The notes beneath the pieces are model-generated. The model had not been told where the DNA came from, searched no databases, and saw only the letters and a list, made by a program, of their open reading frames with translations. From Anaerolineae bacterium (GTDB lineage: Bacteria; Chloroflexota; Anaerolineae; Aggregatilineales; Phototrophicaceae), in NCBI GenBank assembly GCA_020848855.1, contig JADLHH010000045.1:1-9742 (forward strand): a DNA stretch of 9,742 bases, given 5' to 3'. A program made the translations under genes and the position numbers. Of this stretch, positions 1 through 5,793 are shown one piece after another; positions within the stretch are counted from its first letter, which is position 1; every line of letters begins with the position of its first letter.

Positions 1-221
1 CGGAGACGATCCCCGATACGGCTGGTGCGGTGACGGAAACGCGCTATATCAACTGCGCCGACCATGCGGAAGTCATTTTGTACACCATCGCGGATGGCGG
101 GCACACCTGGCCCGGCGGCAGCATGTCGCTGCCATTCCTGCTTGGCAAGACCAGCCGCGACATCAACGCCAGCGAAACCATGTGGGCATTCTTCGCCGCC
201 CACCCGATGCCCACGTCGTGA
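1..221 (+). CDS. C-terminal fragment of a PHB-depolymerase/LpqC-like alpha/beta-hydrolase
   Basis: Partial gene running in from the left edge; the reading frame begins at base 3 and ends at a TGA at 219-221. The visible 72 residues include C-x2-H-x-E-V-x-L-Y-T-I followed by GGHTWPGG and then TSRDINASETMWAFFAAHP. This is the usual C-terminal end of secreted esterases of the poly(3-hydroxybutyrate) depolymerase / LpqC type. The histidine in GGHTW is expected to be the catalytic-triad His, and the final helix (MWAFFAAHP) closes the fold. The nucleophile and acid residues lie outside the window, so substrate (polyester, feruloyl or acetyl ester) cannot be judged. In-frame ATG codons here are internal, not starts. 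Family assignment is from motif recognition; exact specificity is unknown. Confidence 0.85.
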   Translation, partial: ETIPDTAGAVTETRYINCADHAEVILYTIADGGHTWPGGSMSLPFLLGKTSRDINASETMWAFFAAHPMPTS

Positions 222-234
222 TATGTGTGAACGT

Positions 235-262
235 GTAGGGGCGAGGTACGCCTCGCCCCTAC
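235..262. repeat. Perfect palindrome, 12-bp arms with TACG loop
   Basis: GTAGGGGCGAGG (235-246), a TACG loop, then its exact reverse complement (251-262). It sits in the 54-nt gap between two convergent stop codons (221 and 276). It could fold in either transcript and act as a bidirectional transcription barrier, but no T-run follows on either strand, so it is not a classical intrinsic terminator. The GTAGGGGC start recurs at 5727-5734, which suggests a dispersed palindromic repeat family. Confidence 0.8.
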
Positions 263-275
263 AATTCCTGATGTG

Positions 276-1346
276 CTAGTTACACGATGTTTCGAACTGC
301 CACATCCACGAGCGGTTGCCGGTGTAATGCGGGAACGAGACGAACTGTCCATTCGGCAGGTTGACGCACGTGGCGTAAGTCGCGGCGTTGTACTTGAACG
401 TTGCCTGATACCCCTGTTCCGGCGCTAATCCCCAGCCGAGCGCGTTGCGCGCCTCGGCGTAGTTGCCCCACACCTTGCCGAAGCCGTTGATCGGGCTGAC
501 GCGCGCGGTGGGCGGCGTCTGCGTGATCGGGTTGTTGGGCAGCGGACCGTAATCGGTCACGCTGTATTCGGCGACGTAATCTTTCGTGAAGATGATGATG
601 CGTCCGCTGTCGGCGCGCCACAGCAGGAAGCCGTTTTCGAACAACTGGTAGGCGGCGCTGGTGGTCACGGTCGACGGCCCGCTGGGCATACCGGGCGGCA
701 GCGTCCCGGTGTACAGTCCCCACGTCGAGCCATTGGTCACGGCGTTGCGCCCATCCGACAGGGTGAAATAGAACTGGGTGGCGGTCACCGGGCTGTAGTA
801 CATGATGTAGCTGGTTTCCGGCTTGGTCGCCCAGCCGAGCGACGCGCGGGCGTTAGGGAAGTTGCCCCACACCTTGCCGAAGCCCATGATCGGGCGGAGC
901 AGACCCGCCGGCGGCGTCCCGGCGACCGGGTTGTCGGGCAGCGCTCCGTAGGAGCGTGACGGGTAGCGCGTGGCTGCGCCGCCGGTCGCGCCGACGTAGA
1001 CCCATACGTCGCCGGTGTCGGTGCGCCAGATCATAAAGCCCTTTTCGAACTGCTGGGTGGTCACCGGAATGGCGAACGTGCCGGTCGCGCCTCCGGGCGG
1101 CGGCACGCGCAGCACCTGACCGAGATAAATCAGGTTGATGTTGCCGGTGCAGTTGGCGGCGGCGAGTTCGGCGGTCGTCGTGTTGAAGCGGACGGCGATC
1201 TTATACAGCGTGTCGCCGTAAGTGACGCGATACGTCGACCAGTCGCTGCGCGGCACGCACGACTGCGCCGAGGCAGGGCTGGCGACCAGCCCGGTCGCCA
1301 GCAGGCTGAACAGTACACAAATGGCAAAAAGTCGCTTGAACCTCAT
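276..1346 (-). CDS. Secreted LysM-domain protein with two FGKVWGN-type repeats
   Basis: 356 aa. A typical Sec signal peptide (MRFKRLF, hydrophobic core, ASA|QS, cleavage about residue 27) is followed by a LysM domain (about 39-82: YRVTYGDTLYKIAVRFNTTTAELAAAN...IYLGQVLRVP). LysM domains bind peptidoglycan or chitin-type glycans. The rest consists of two copies of a roughly 90-residue repeat (about 98-184 and 234-317). Each has a FE-x-GF-x2-WR-x-D-x-G strand block, then YG-x-LP-x-NP...TPP...GFGKVWGN...AR-x2-LGW...PE. Cysteines C30/C66 and C327/C355 could form disulfides. The ATG at 1346 is preferred over longer in-frame starts (up to 1499) because it has a good ribosome site and begins exactly at the signal peptide. 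The product is probably exported and associated with the cell surface. The repeat's function is unknown to me; wall or carbohydrate binding is inference. Confidence 0.85.
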   Translation of the reverse strand: MRFKRLFAICVLFSLLATGLVASPASAQSCVPRSDWSTYRVTYGDTLYKIAVRFNTTTAELAAANCTGNINLIYLGQVLRVPPPGGATGTFAIPVTTQQFEKGFMIWRTDTGDVWVYVGATGGAATRYPSRSYGALPDNPVAGTPPAGLLRPIMGFGKVWGNFPNARASLGWATKPETSYIMYYSPVTATQFYFTLSDGRNAVTNGSTWGLYTGTLPPGMPSGPSTVTTSAAYQLFENGFLLWRADSGRIIIFTKDYVAEYSVTDYGPLPNNPITQTPPTARVSPINGFGKVWGNYAEARNALGWGLAPEQGYQATFKYNAATYATCVNLPNGQFVSFPHYTGNRSWMWQFETSCN

Positions 1347-1354
1347 CCAAAGAA

Positions 1355-1361
1355 TCCTTTC
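1355..1361 (-). promoter_or_regulatory. Ribosome binding site of the LysM gene
   Basis: GAAAGGA on the minus strand, 8 nt before the ATG at 1346. It decides the start in favour of the signal-peptide methionine over the upstream in-frame codons. Confidence 0.7.
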
Positions 1362-1425
1362 TGTCTTCGCCGGCACACAGCCGCACCCATTCGAACCCCC
1401 TGCACGGCTGGCGCCCACTATTTCG

Positions 1426-1434
1426 ATTGTAGCA
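1426..1434 (-). promoter_or_regulatory. Putative extended -10 promoter for the LysM gene
   Basis: The minus strand reads TGC-TACAAT, an extended -10 (TGn plus a 5/6 match to TATAAT), about 80 nt upstream of the ATG. No convincing -35 box lies 16-18 nt further upstream, which is tolerable for an extended -10 promoter. This implies a 5' leader of about 70 nt, in which I see no recognisable riboswitch. Confidence 0.4.
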
Positions 1435-1536
1435 TCGTAGGCTAATCCGGGCTTGTGACGCGACATTTCTGTAACATCCGATAGTGCCGTAGTACCCACC
1501 GCCTGAACGTGAATGTTGTGCGTAGACGATGTGTTC

Positions 1537-1542
1537 TATAAT
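1537..1542 (+). promoter_or_regulatory. Putative -10 box for the mutM cluster
   Basis: Exact TATAAT, 36 nt before the mutM ATG. A weak -35 candidate, TGTTGT (1514-1519), is 17 nt upstream. It is divergent to the LysM promoter, about 100 bp away, so the two units share one upstream region. Confidence 0.55.
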
Positions 1543-1578
1543 GATTGGCAATTGGCTCGTAGAAATTCAGCAGGTGCT

Positions 1579-2394
1579 ATGCCTGAATTACCCGAAGTTG
1601 AAACGATCGTGCGCGGGCTGCGCCAGCCTTTGATTGGGCGCACCGTGCGCGGCATGTGGTACGACTGGGCGCGCACGATCCAGACGCCTGACCCGGTGCA
1701 GTTCGCCGACCGCATCCTGGGGCAGACCTTCCGCGCCGTCGAGCGTCGCGCCAAGTACATCCTGTGCCAGCTTGACCACGACCTGCTGGTGGTTCACCTG
1801 AAGATGACCGGGCGTCTGTATGTCGTGCCCGACGATGCCGTCAGCGACGCTGACCGCTGGCTGCATTTTATGCTGCAACTGGATAACGGTACGCAGCTTC
1901 GCTTTTCGGACTCGCGCAAGTTCGGCAAGGTCAGCCTGACGCCGACCTTCGACCAGATCGCACCCAGGCTGGGACCGGAGCCGCTGGGCGAGGCGTTCAC
2001 GCCCGACGTGCTGTGCCAGCGGCTGCGCGGGCACGCCAAAAGTATCAAGGCGCTGCTGCTCGATCAGGCATTTGTGGCGGGCGTCGGCAATATTTACGCC
2101 GACGAAGCGCTGTGGCGCGCCGGGATCAACCCGCTGCGCCCCGCCAACAGCCTGACCGACGCCGAAATCCGCGCCCTGCACACGGCAGTCCGCGACGCGC
2201 TCAATGCCGGGATCGAACAGGAAGGCGCGAGCGTCAACTGGTATCGCAAGCCGGACGGCACGCCGGGCGAGGCGCAGAATCACCTCTACGTTTACGGGCG
2301 CGAAAATGAGCCGTGCGAGCGCTGCGGCGGGACAATCGTCAAGATACGGGTGGCACAGCGCGGGACGCATTACTGCCCGTCGTGCCAGCAGTAA
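1579..2394 (+). CDS. mutM: Formamidopyrimidine-DNA glycosylase (8-oxoguanine repair)
   Basis: 271 aa, normal family length. Bifunctional glycosylase/AP lyase that removes 8-oxoguanine and formamidopyrimidines from DNA in base excision repair. The N-terminus is MPELPEVETI, where P2 becomes the catalytic N-terminal nucleophile and E3 the general acid; this fixes the start at 1579 rather than the in-frame ATG at 1513. K59 in RRAKYIL is the conserved catalytic-site lysine. HLKMTGRL (73-80), FSDSRKFGK (109-117), GVGNIYADEALWRAGINP (168-185) and the region around KPDGTPG (224-230) match the H2TH and DNA-binding parts. A C-terminal zinc finger uses C246, C249, C266 and C269. The ribosome site is weak (AGCAGG, close to the ATG). 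It is first in a rightward cluster with two unassigned genes 13 and 8 nt apart. The family also includes Nei, but PELPEVET with K59 and the KPDGTPG loop favour MutM. Confidence 0.97.
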   Translation: MPELPEVETIVRGLRQPLIGRTVRGMWYDWARTIQTPDPVQFADRILGQTFRAVERRAKYILCQLDHDLLVVHLKMTGRLYVVPDDAVSDADRWLHFMLQLDNGTQLRFSDSRKFGKVSLTPTFDQIAPRLGPEPLGEAFTPDVLCQRLRGHAKSIKALLLDQAFVAGVGNIYADEALWRAGINPLRPANSLTDAEIRALHTAVRDALNAGIEQEGASVNWYRKPDGTPGEAQNHLYVYGRENEPCERCGGTIVKIRVAQRGTHYCPSCQQ

Positions 2395-2407
2395 GGGGAT
2401 CAGGCGA

Positions 2408-3298
2408 ATGGACAGTGGTGGATTGAACGACTTTCTGCAGCAAATTCCGGTTGGGCTGATCGTCCTGTTCTGCGGGTCGGGCATTCTGCTGCTGATCGTG
2501 ACCGGCTCTATCGTCAACAGCCGCTCGCGGCGGGCGCGGCAGGCGATTCCGCCCGCCAATTTCGTGCCCGCCTATGACGACGCCGACGGCGATCTGCCCG
2601 ATCTCGACGCGCTCGCCAGCACGGAAGCAGTCGCGCCGGCAGCATCGGTTCCGGTCGTGTCCGCCGCGCCGCCACCATCGCGCCCAACCGGGACGTTCAG
2701 CGTTGCGCTGACCGAAGGCGAAACGGTCGATGTCGTCGAGGTTCTGAGCATCGCGCGCTCGGTCGAGGACGGCAGCCTGATCATTCGCATTGGCGACAAA
2801 GCCTATCGCAATCCCCCGGCGGTCGCCGACGCCGAGTTTAAACGTCGCTTCCACGCCGCGCTGCGCGACTTGAACGCCGTGCAGCCGCCCGCCCCCGCGA
2901 AAAAAGCGTCCGCCGAAGCCGCCCGCGCGCCCGCGACCGACGACCTGCCGATGCCGGCGTCTTTCCCGCCGGTCGGTGGTAGTGCGCCGCTGCCGGGCGA
3001 CCTACCCAAGTTCAAGATGCCGGAAGGTCCGCCGGTCAAGCCGAAGCGCGGGCAGCGCCCGGTTGCCGAGCCGATCCCCGAAATCGACATCGCCGGGGCG
3101 ATAGAGGCGTTCCTTCAGCACAAGCTGATGCTGCTGCCGGAGTACCAGACTCGCAACATCCATGTGCGCCCTGCGCCACACGGCGGCGTGAAGATCGAGG
3201 TGGGCGACAGGTTCTACGACAGCGTCAGCGATGTGGAAGATGCCGACGTGCGCCAGCTTCTGACGGCGACCATCGAGGAATGGCAGGCGCGGCAGTAG
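2408..3298 (+). CDS. Single-pass membrane protein with an internally duplicated domain (unknown function)
   Basis: 296 aa, not assigned to a known family. A short N-terminus is followed by one hydrophobic helix (about 14-37) and a basic stop-transfer SRSRRAR, so the bulk is predicted cytoplasmic. The rest alternates two Ala/Pro-rich linkers (about 47-98 and 158-222) with two small folded segments. These align without gaps over 36 residues (122-157 and 259-294). About ten positions are identical, including G-D-x2-Y (129-133 and 266-270) and V-x-D-A downstream, so the domain looks duplicated. Start: the ATG at 2408 begins just before the membrane helix and has AAGGGG 9 nt upstream, overlapping the mutM stop; this is preferred to an earlier in-frame start inside mutM. 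It is probably co-transcribed with mutM. The domain's role is unknown; a link to DNA repair is not shown. Confidence 0.8.
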   Translation: MDSGGLNDFLQQIPVGLIVLFCGSGILLLIVTGSIVNSRSRRARQAIPPANFVPAYDDADGDLPDLDALASTEAVAPAASVPVVSAAPPPSRPTGTFSVALTEGETVDVVEVLSIARSVEDGSLIIRIGDKAYRNPPAVADAEFKRRFHAALRDLNAVQPPAPAKKASAEAARAPATDDLPMPASFPPVGGSAPLPGDLPKFKMPEGPPVKPKRGQRPVAEPIPEIDIAGAIEAFLQHKLMLLPEYQTRNIHVRPAPHGGVKIEVGDRFYDSVSDVEDADVRQLLTATIEEWQARQ

Positions 3299-3306
3299 GG
3301 GGCAGC

Positions 3307-3576
3307 GTGAACACATCGACCAGAGCCAGCGAGCTGCTGCGGCAGGCGCTCACCTCGGCGCGCGAAGCCGAGAGCGTCGTCAACGATCTCATCGTCGCCC
3401 ACGATTATCAGGATGTGGCGCTGCTGGTGACGCAGGCAGCCGCCGCGCTGCTCGACGCGGCGGCGCTGCTGATGCAGTCGGACGCCGACGCCGCCTTCGA
3501 CCAGATCGAGCGCGCCGAAGACCTGCTCGATACCGTTTATGGCATCATCGACGGCGAACTGGACGAGGACGAGTAA
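3307..3576 (+). CDS. Small helical acidic protein (unknown function)
   Basis: 89 aa from a GTG start, with AGGGGG 4 nt upstream overlapping the preceding TAG stop. An in-frame ATG at 3280, inside the previous gene, would add nine residues and cannot be excluded. The sequence is predicted nearly all helix: an amphipathic stretch (about 5-33), an Ala/Leu-rich stretch (about 38-56, VALLVTQAAAALLDAAALL), and a third helix (about 60-81). It ends in an acidic tail, DGELDEDE. The Ala/Leu segment is interrupted by Gln and Asp, so it is more like a helical bundle core than a membrane span. Third and last gene of the mutM cluster. No family recognised. Confidence 0.72.
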   Translation: MNTSTRASELLRQALTSAREAESVVNDLIVAHDYQDVALLVTQAAAALLDAAALLMQSDADAAFDQIERAEDLLDTVYGIIDGELDEDE

Positions 3577-3584
3577 AGCAAGCG

Positions 3585-3604
3585 TGGCGGGTTTAAACCC
3601 GCCA
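3585..3604. repeat. Perfect 20-bp palindrome centred on GTTTAAAC
   Basis: TGGCGGGTTT followed directly by its reverse complement AAACCCGCCA. It starts 8 nt after the stop of the 89-aa gene. There is no loop, so it can form a cruciform or bind a symmetric protein. It shares the 8-bp GTTTAAAC centre with the palindrome at 3708-3729, although the arms differ. Confidence 0.8.
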
Positions 3605-3618
3605 GCGATGTGGGACGT

Positions 3619-3656
3619 GACGACCCAGGCAAATTTCGTTTGCATAGCGGGTCGTC
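3619..3656. repeat. Compound hairpin in the convergent intergenic region
   Basis: The outer stem GACGACCC (3619-3626) pairs with GGGTCGTC (3649-3656). Inside it, GCAAA (3629-3633) pairs with TTTGC (3639-3643) around a TTTCG loop. The two stems are separated by an asymmetric bulge of 2 and 5 nt. No T-run follows. Function unknown; an RNA fold or part of a composite repeat is inference. Confidence 0.55.
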
Positions 3657-3673
3657 CGAAATATCGGCAAAAT

Positions 3674-3703
3674 GCCGCCCCTTCAGTGGGCGGCTGCGTT
3701 TTT
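3674..3703. terminator. Probable bidirectional intrinsic terminator
   Basis: Stem GCCGCCC (3674-3680), 7-nt loop, GGGCGGC (3688-3694). On the plus strand it is followed by TGCGTTTTT, a five-T run ending at 3703. On the minus strand the same stem is followed by ATTTTG. It can therefore end both the mutM cluster from the left and the deaminase/hydrolase pair from the right. The T-runs are short, so efficiency is uncertain. Confidence 0.6.
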
Positions 3704-3707
3704 CGTA

Positions 3708-3729
3708 GCTGGACGTTTAAACGTCCAGC
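3708..3729. repeat. Perfect 22-bp palindrome centred on GTTTAAAC
   Basis: GCTGGACGTTT followed directly by AAACGTCCAGC. It lies 5 nt beyond the stop codon of the minus-strand hydrolase gene. The arms differ from those of 3585-3604 but remain fully complementary around the same core, as expected if the symmetry itself is selected. Confidence 0.8.
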
Positions 3730-3734
3730 GGCGC

Positions 3735-4598
3735 TTACGCATACCCCTCGCCGATTTTCACCACCCGGCGTCTGCCGTCGGCGTCTTCCACCATCCGTCC
3801 CATCGGGCGCAGCGGATCATGGGGAAAAATCAGCAGGGCGTTCGTTTCCAGCGCCCATGCCTGCCAGATGCGCTTGGTCTCCAGCGTGATCAGCGGCTCC
3901 ACGTCGTAAGCCGTCATCCAGCCGAGCCGCTCGAAGTGGACGGCGAAGCTTGCCAGATCGCACACGAACGCGGCGTGCTGTCCGCCGCTTTCCAGCCGCA
4001 CGCTCATGTGACCGGGTGTGTGTCCCGGCGTGACCACGCCGGTGATGCCTGGCAGCAGCTCGGTGTCGCCGTCGAGCAGGCGCATCTGCCCGCTTTCGAC
4101 CAGCGGCGCGAAGTTGGACGACAGATACGTCGCCCGCGTGCGCTCGTTCGGGCGGCTGGCGTCCTCGTATTCGCGGCGCTGGACGACGTATTCGGCGTTG
4201 GGAAACACCGGCACAAGGCTGCCGTCGGCGGCGTGGGTGGTGTTGCCCCCACAGTGATCGTTGTGCAGGTGCGTGTCGATTACCAGATCGATGTCGGTGG
4301 CGCTCAAGCCGAGCCGCGCCAGCCCGCCCAGCAGCCCGCCGTTGTGCTGCTCGTAGCGGAAGATGGCGCGCTGCTTCTCGGTCAGTCGGTCGCCGTAGCC
4401 GGTGTCGATGACGATGTTTTTGCCGTGCGCCCGCACCAGCAGGTTATGCTGCACGAACGGCACGAGGTTGTCGGCGTCCGGCGGCACAAATACCGGACTC
4501 CACAGCGCGCGCGGAACCAGCCCGAACGCGCCGCCCGCGTCCATCATCACGCGGCAGTCGTTGATCAGATGCAGTTGAAACTCGCCAAGCTGGATCAT
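3735..4598 (-). CDS. Metallo-beta-lactamase-fold hydrolase (lactonase-like)
   Basis: 287 aa, complete. The binuclear metal site is intact: H110-x-H112-x-D114-H115 (THLHNDH), H193 in PGHTPGH, D214 in VCDLA and H260 in FPHD. The N-terminal DAGGAFGLVPRALW followed by NLLVRAHGKNIVIDTGYGD resembles the YtnP/AHL-lactonase-like branch of MBL hydrolases, which open lactone rings. The exact substrate cannot be read from sequence, and a general esterase or lactonase role is possible. No signal peptide, so probably cytoplasmic. The ATG at 4598 shares ATGA with the TGA of the upstream deaminase gene, which implies translational coupling and one transcript. Longer in-frame starts (to 4874) lie inside the deaminase gene and give a low-complexity Arg-rich extension, so they are rejected. 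Transcription probably ends at the hairpin cluster 3577-3734. Confidence 0.88.
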   Translation of the reverse strand: MIQLGEFQLHLINDCRVMMDAGGAFGLVPRALWSPVFVPPDADNLVPFVQHNLLVRAHGKNIVIDTGYGDRLTEKQRAIFRYEQHNGGLLGGLARLGLSATDIDLVIDTHLHNDHCGGNTTHAADGSLVPVFPNAEYVVQRREYEDASRPNERTRATYLSSNFAPLVESGQMRLLDGDTELLPGITGVVTPGHTPGHMSVRLESGGQHAAFVCDLASFAVHFERLGWMTAYDVEPLITLETKRIWQAWALETNALLIFPHDPLRPMGRMVEDADGRRRVVKIGEGYA

Positions 4599-5632
4599 GT
4601 GTACAGCCACTGTTCGTACTGCGCGACCAGCGCCGCGCGCCGGTCTGCCGGGAGAAAGGCGGACTGCGCCGCCGTGATCATGTGCTGCTTCACGTCGTCC
4701 ATCGTCAGCCGGGAGTGGCGCAGCAACTGGGCGATCTCGTCGCTCAGCGTCACGTCGCACACCAGTGGATCGTCGGTGTTGACGGTCGTGCGGATGCCGT
4801 GCTGGTACAGCGTGGTGATCGGGTGAACGTCGAAATCGGACACTGCGCCGCTCAGCACGTTGCTGGTCGGGCACACTTCCAGCACTGTGCCGCGCCGCTC
4901 CAGCACGTCACACATGGACGGGTCTTCGATGGCGCGAATGCCGTGCCCGATACGATCCGCCCCCAGCGCTTCGACCGCTTCGCGCACGCTGTTCGCGCCC
5001 GCCCACTCGCCGGCGTGGATCGTGATGCCCAGCCCGGCGGCTTTGGCGCGGGCGAACAGGTCGCGGAAGGGCAGGGCGGAGTGCCCGGCTTCCTGCCCGG
5101 CGAGGTCAAGCCCAACCACGCCGCGATCCGCGTAGTCGATTGCCGCCTGCACGACTCGCTCGCCGATCTCGACGCTCTCGTGGCGGTTCATCGACAGAAT
5201 CAGCGTCACGTCGATGTCAAGGCTGGCGGTGGCGTCGGCTGCCGCGTCGCATACCCATTCGACCACCTGCTCGTATTCACAGCGCATCAGGTTGTTGAGC
5301 GCCTGCGGCGTGAAGCGCAGTTCCATGTACTTGATGTTATCGGCGGCGGCGTCGGCGATCACTTCGCGGGTGACGCGCCGGATGATGGTGTCGGAGCGGT
5401 AGAACTGGCGCAGCATTTGAAACTTGCTCAGGAACTGCTGCCAGCTTCGCGGCTCGCCGGGGACCATCTGGACGAACGGGCGCAGCCCTTCGACATCGAA
5501 CGCCGGCAGGTCGATTTCGTATTCCTCGGCAATCGCCAGCAGCGTCTCCAGGCGCAGCGACCCTTCGAGATGGCGGTGCAGGTCGATCTTCGGCATCTCG
5601 CGGATCGCGGTGAGCAGTTGGTCGTCGATCAA
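4595..5632 (-). CDS. add: Adenosine deaminase family protein
   Basis: 345 aa, normal family length. Zinc-dependent deaminase of the TIM-barrel ADA family, expected to convert adenosine (or a related aminopurine) to inosine in purine salvage; cytoplasmic. Metal and catalytic residues are present in order: H19 and H21 (DLHRHLEGS), H206 and E209 (HAGE), H230 (IGHG), and D287/D288 (VNTDDPL). VCPTSNVLSG (253-262) is also typical. Some family members act on adenine or on aminofutalosine in menaquinone synthesis, so the substrate is not certain. The start is a TTG at 5632 with AGAAGG 9 nt upstream. The next in-frame ATG, 12 codons on (MPKIDLHRH), lacks a good ribosome site but still encodes the whole catalytic core. 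First gene of a two-gene unit with its own promoter. Confidence 0.92.
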   Translation of the reverse strand: MIDDQLLTAIREMPKIDLHRHLEGSLRLETLLAIAEEYEIDLPAFDVEGLRPFVQMVPGEPRSWQQFLSKFQMLRQFYRSDTIIRRVTREVIADAAADNIKYMELRFTPQALNNLMRCEYEQVVEWVCDAAADATASLDIDVTLILSMNRHESVEIGERVVQAAIDYADRGVVGLDLAGQEAGHSALPFRDLFARAKAAGLGITIHAGEWAGANSVREAVEALGADRIGHGIRAIEDPSMCDVLERRGTVLEVCPTSNVLSGAVSDFDVHPITTLYQHGIRTTVNTDDPLVCDVTLSDEIAQLLRHSRLTMDDVKQHMITAAQSAFLPADRRAALVAQYEQWLYT

Positions 5633-5641
5633 GCGGCTGAA

Positions 5642-5647
5642 CCTTCT
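5642..5647 (-). promoter_or_regulatory. Ribosome binding site supporting the TTG start of add
   Basis: AGAAGG on the minus strand, 9 nt before the TTG at 5632. It is the main reason for choosing this rare start over the internal ATG at codon 13. Confidence 0.6.
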
Positions 5648-5683
5648 GATGCAGGTACTGGGAGCGCATGGTGCATGATAGCG

Positions 5684-5714
5684 ATTATAGCCTAGATACG
5701 AGGCGGCTTGACAA
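5684..5714 (-). promoter_or_regulatory. Putative promoter of the add/hydrolase pair
   Basis: Exact TATAAT on the minus strand (5689 to 5684). TTGTCA (5714 to 5709), a 5/6 match to the -35 consensus, lies upstream with a longish 19-nt spacer. The -10 box is about 50 nt from the TTG start. The -10 is strong; the -35 is tentative. Confidence 0.55.
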
Positions 5715-5730
5715 AGGTTTCCGGGAGTAG

Positions 5731-5750
5731 GGGCACGACATGTCGTGCCC
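5731..5750. repeat. Perfect 20-bp palindrome
   Basis: GGGCACGACA followed directly by TGTCGTGCCC. It lies between the end of the secA cluster (5794) and the add promoter. Preceded by GTAG, it begins GTAGGGGC like the palindrome at 235-262, suggesting the same dispersed family. No T-run follows in the minus direction, so any terminator role for the secA cluster would not be classical. Confidence 0.75.
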
Positions 5751-5793
5751 GTGCTTGCCTAACCCTTTTCCCAGACCCTTCGGAGCAGGGGAA

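Noticed and set aside
1389..1402. tRNA T-loop-like GGTTCGAAT on the minus strand in the LysM leader
   Set aside because: The flanking bases do not form a T-stem and there is no acceptor or anticodon arm, so it is chance.
1347..1499. N-terminal extension of the LysM gene to an ATG at 1499
   Set aside because: The extension would precede the signal peptide by 51 residues and covers the likely promoter; the start at 1346 has a good ribosome site.
1588..2559. Minus-strand open frame of about 323 codons opposite mutM
   Set aside because: Antisense shadow of a complete mutM with all catalytic and zinc residues.
3672..5695. Two long plus-strand open frames (about 384 and 337 codons) over the hydrolase and deaminase genes
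   Set aside because: Both are antisense to genes with complete catalytic motifs; the translations are His/Arg/Val-rich and show no family signature.
5708..5713. TTGACA on the plus strand upstream of the 5731 palindrome
   Set aside because: No -10 box follows at suitable distance and no plus-strand gene lies downstream; the bases instead overlap the tentative -35 of the minus-strand add promoter.
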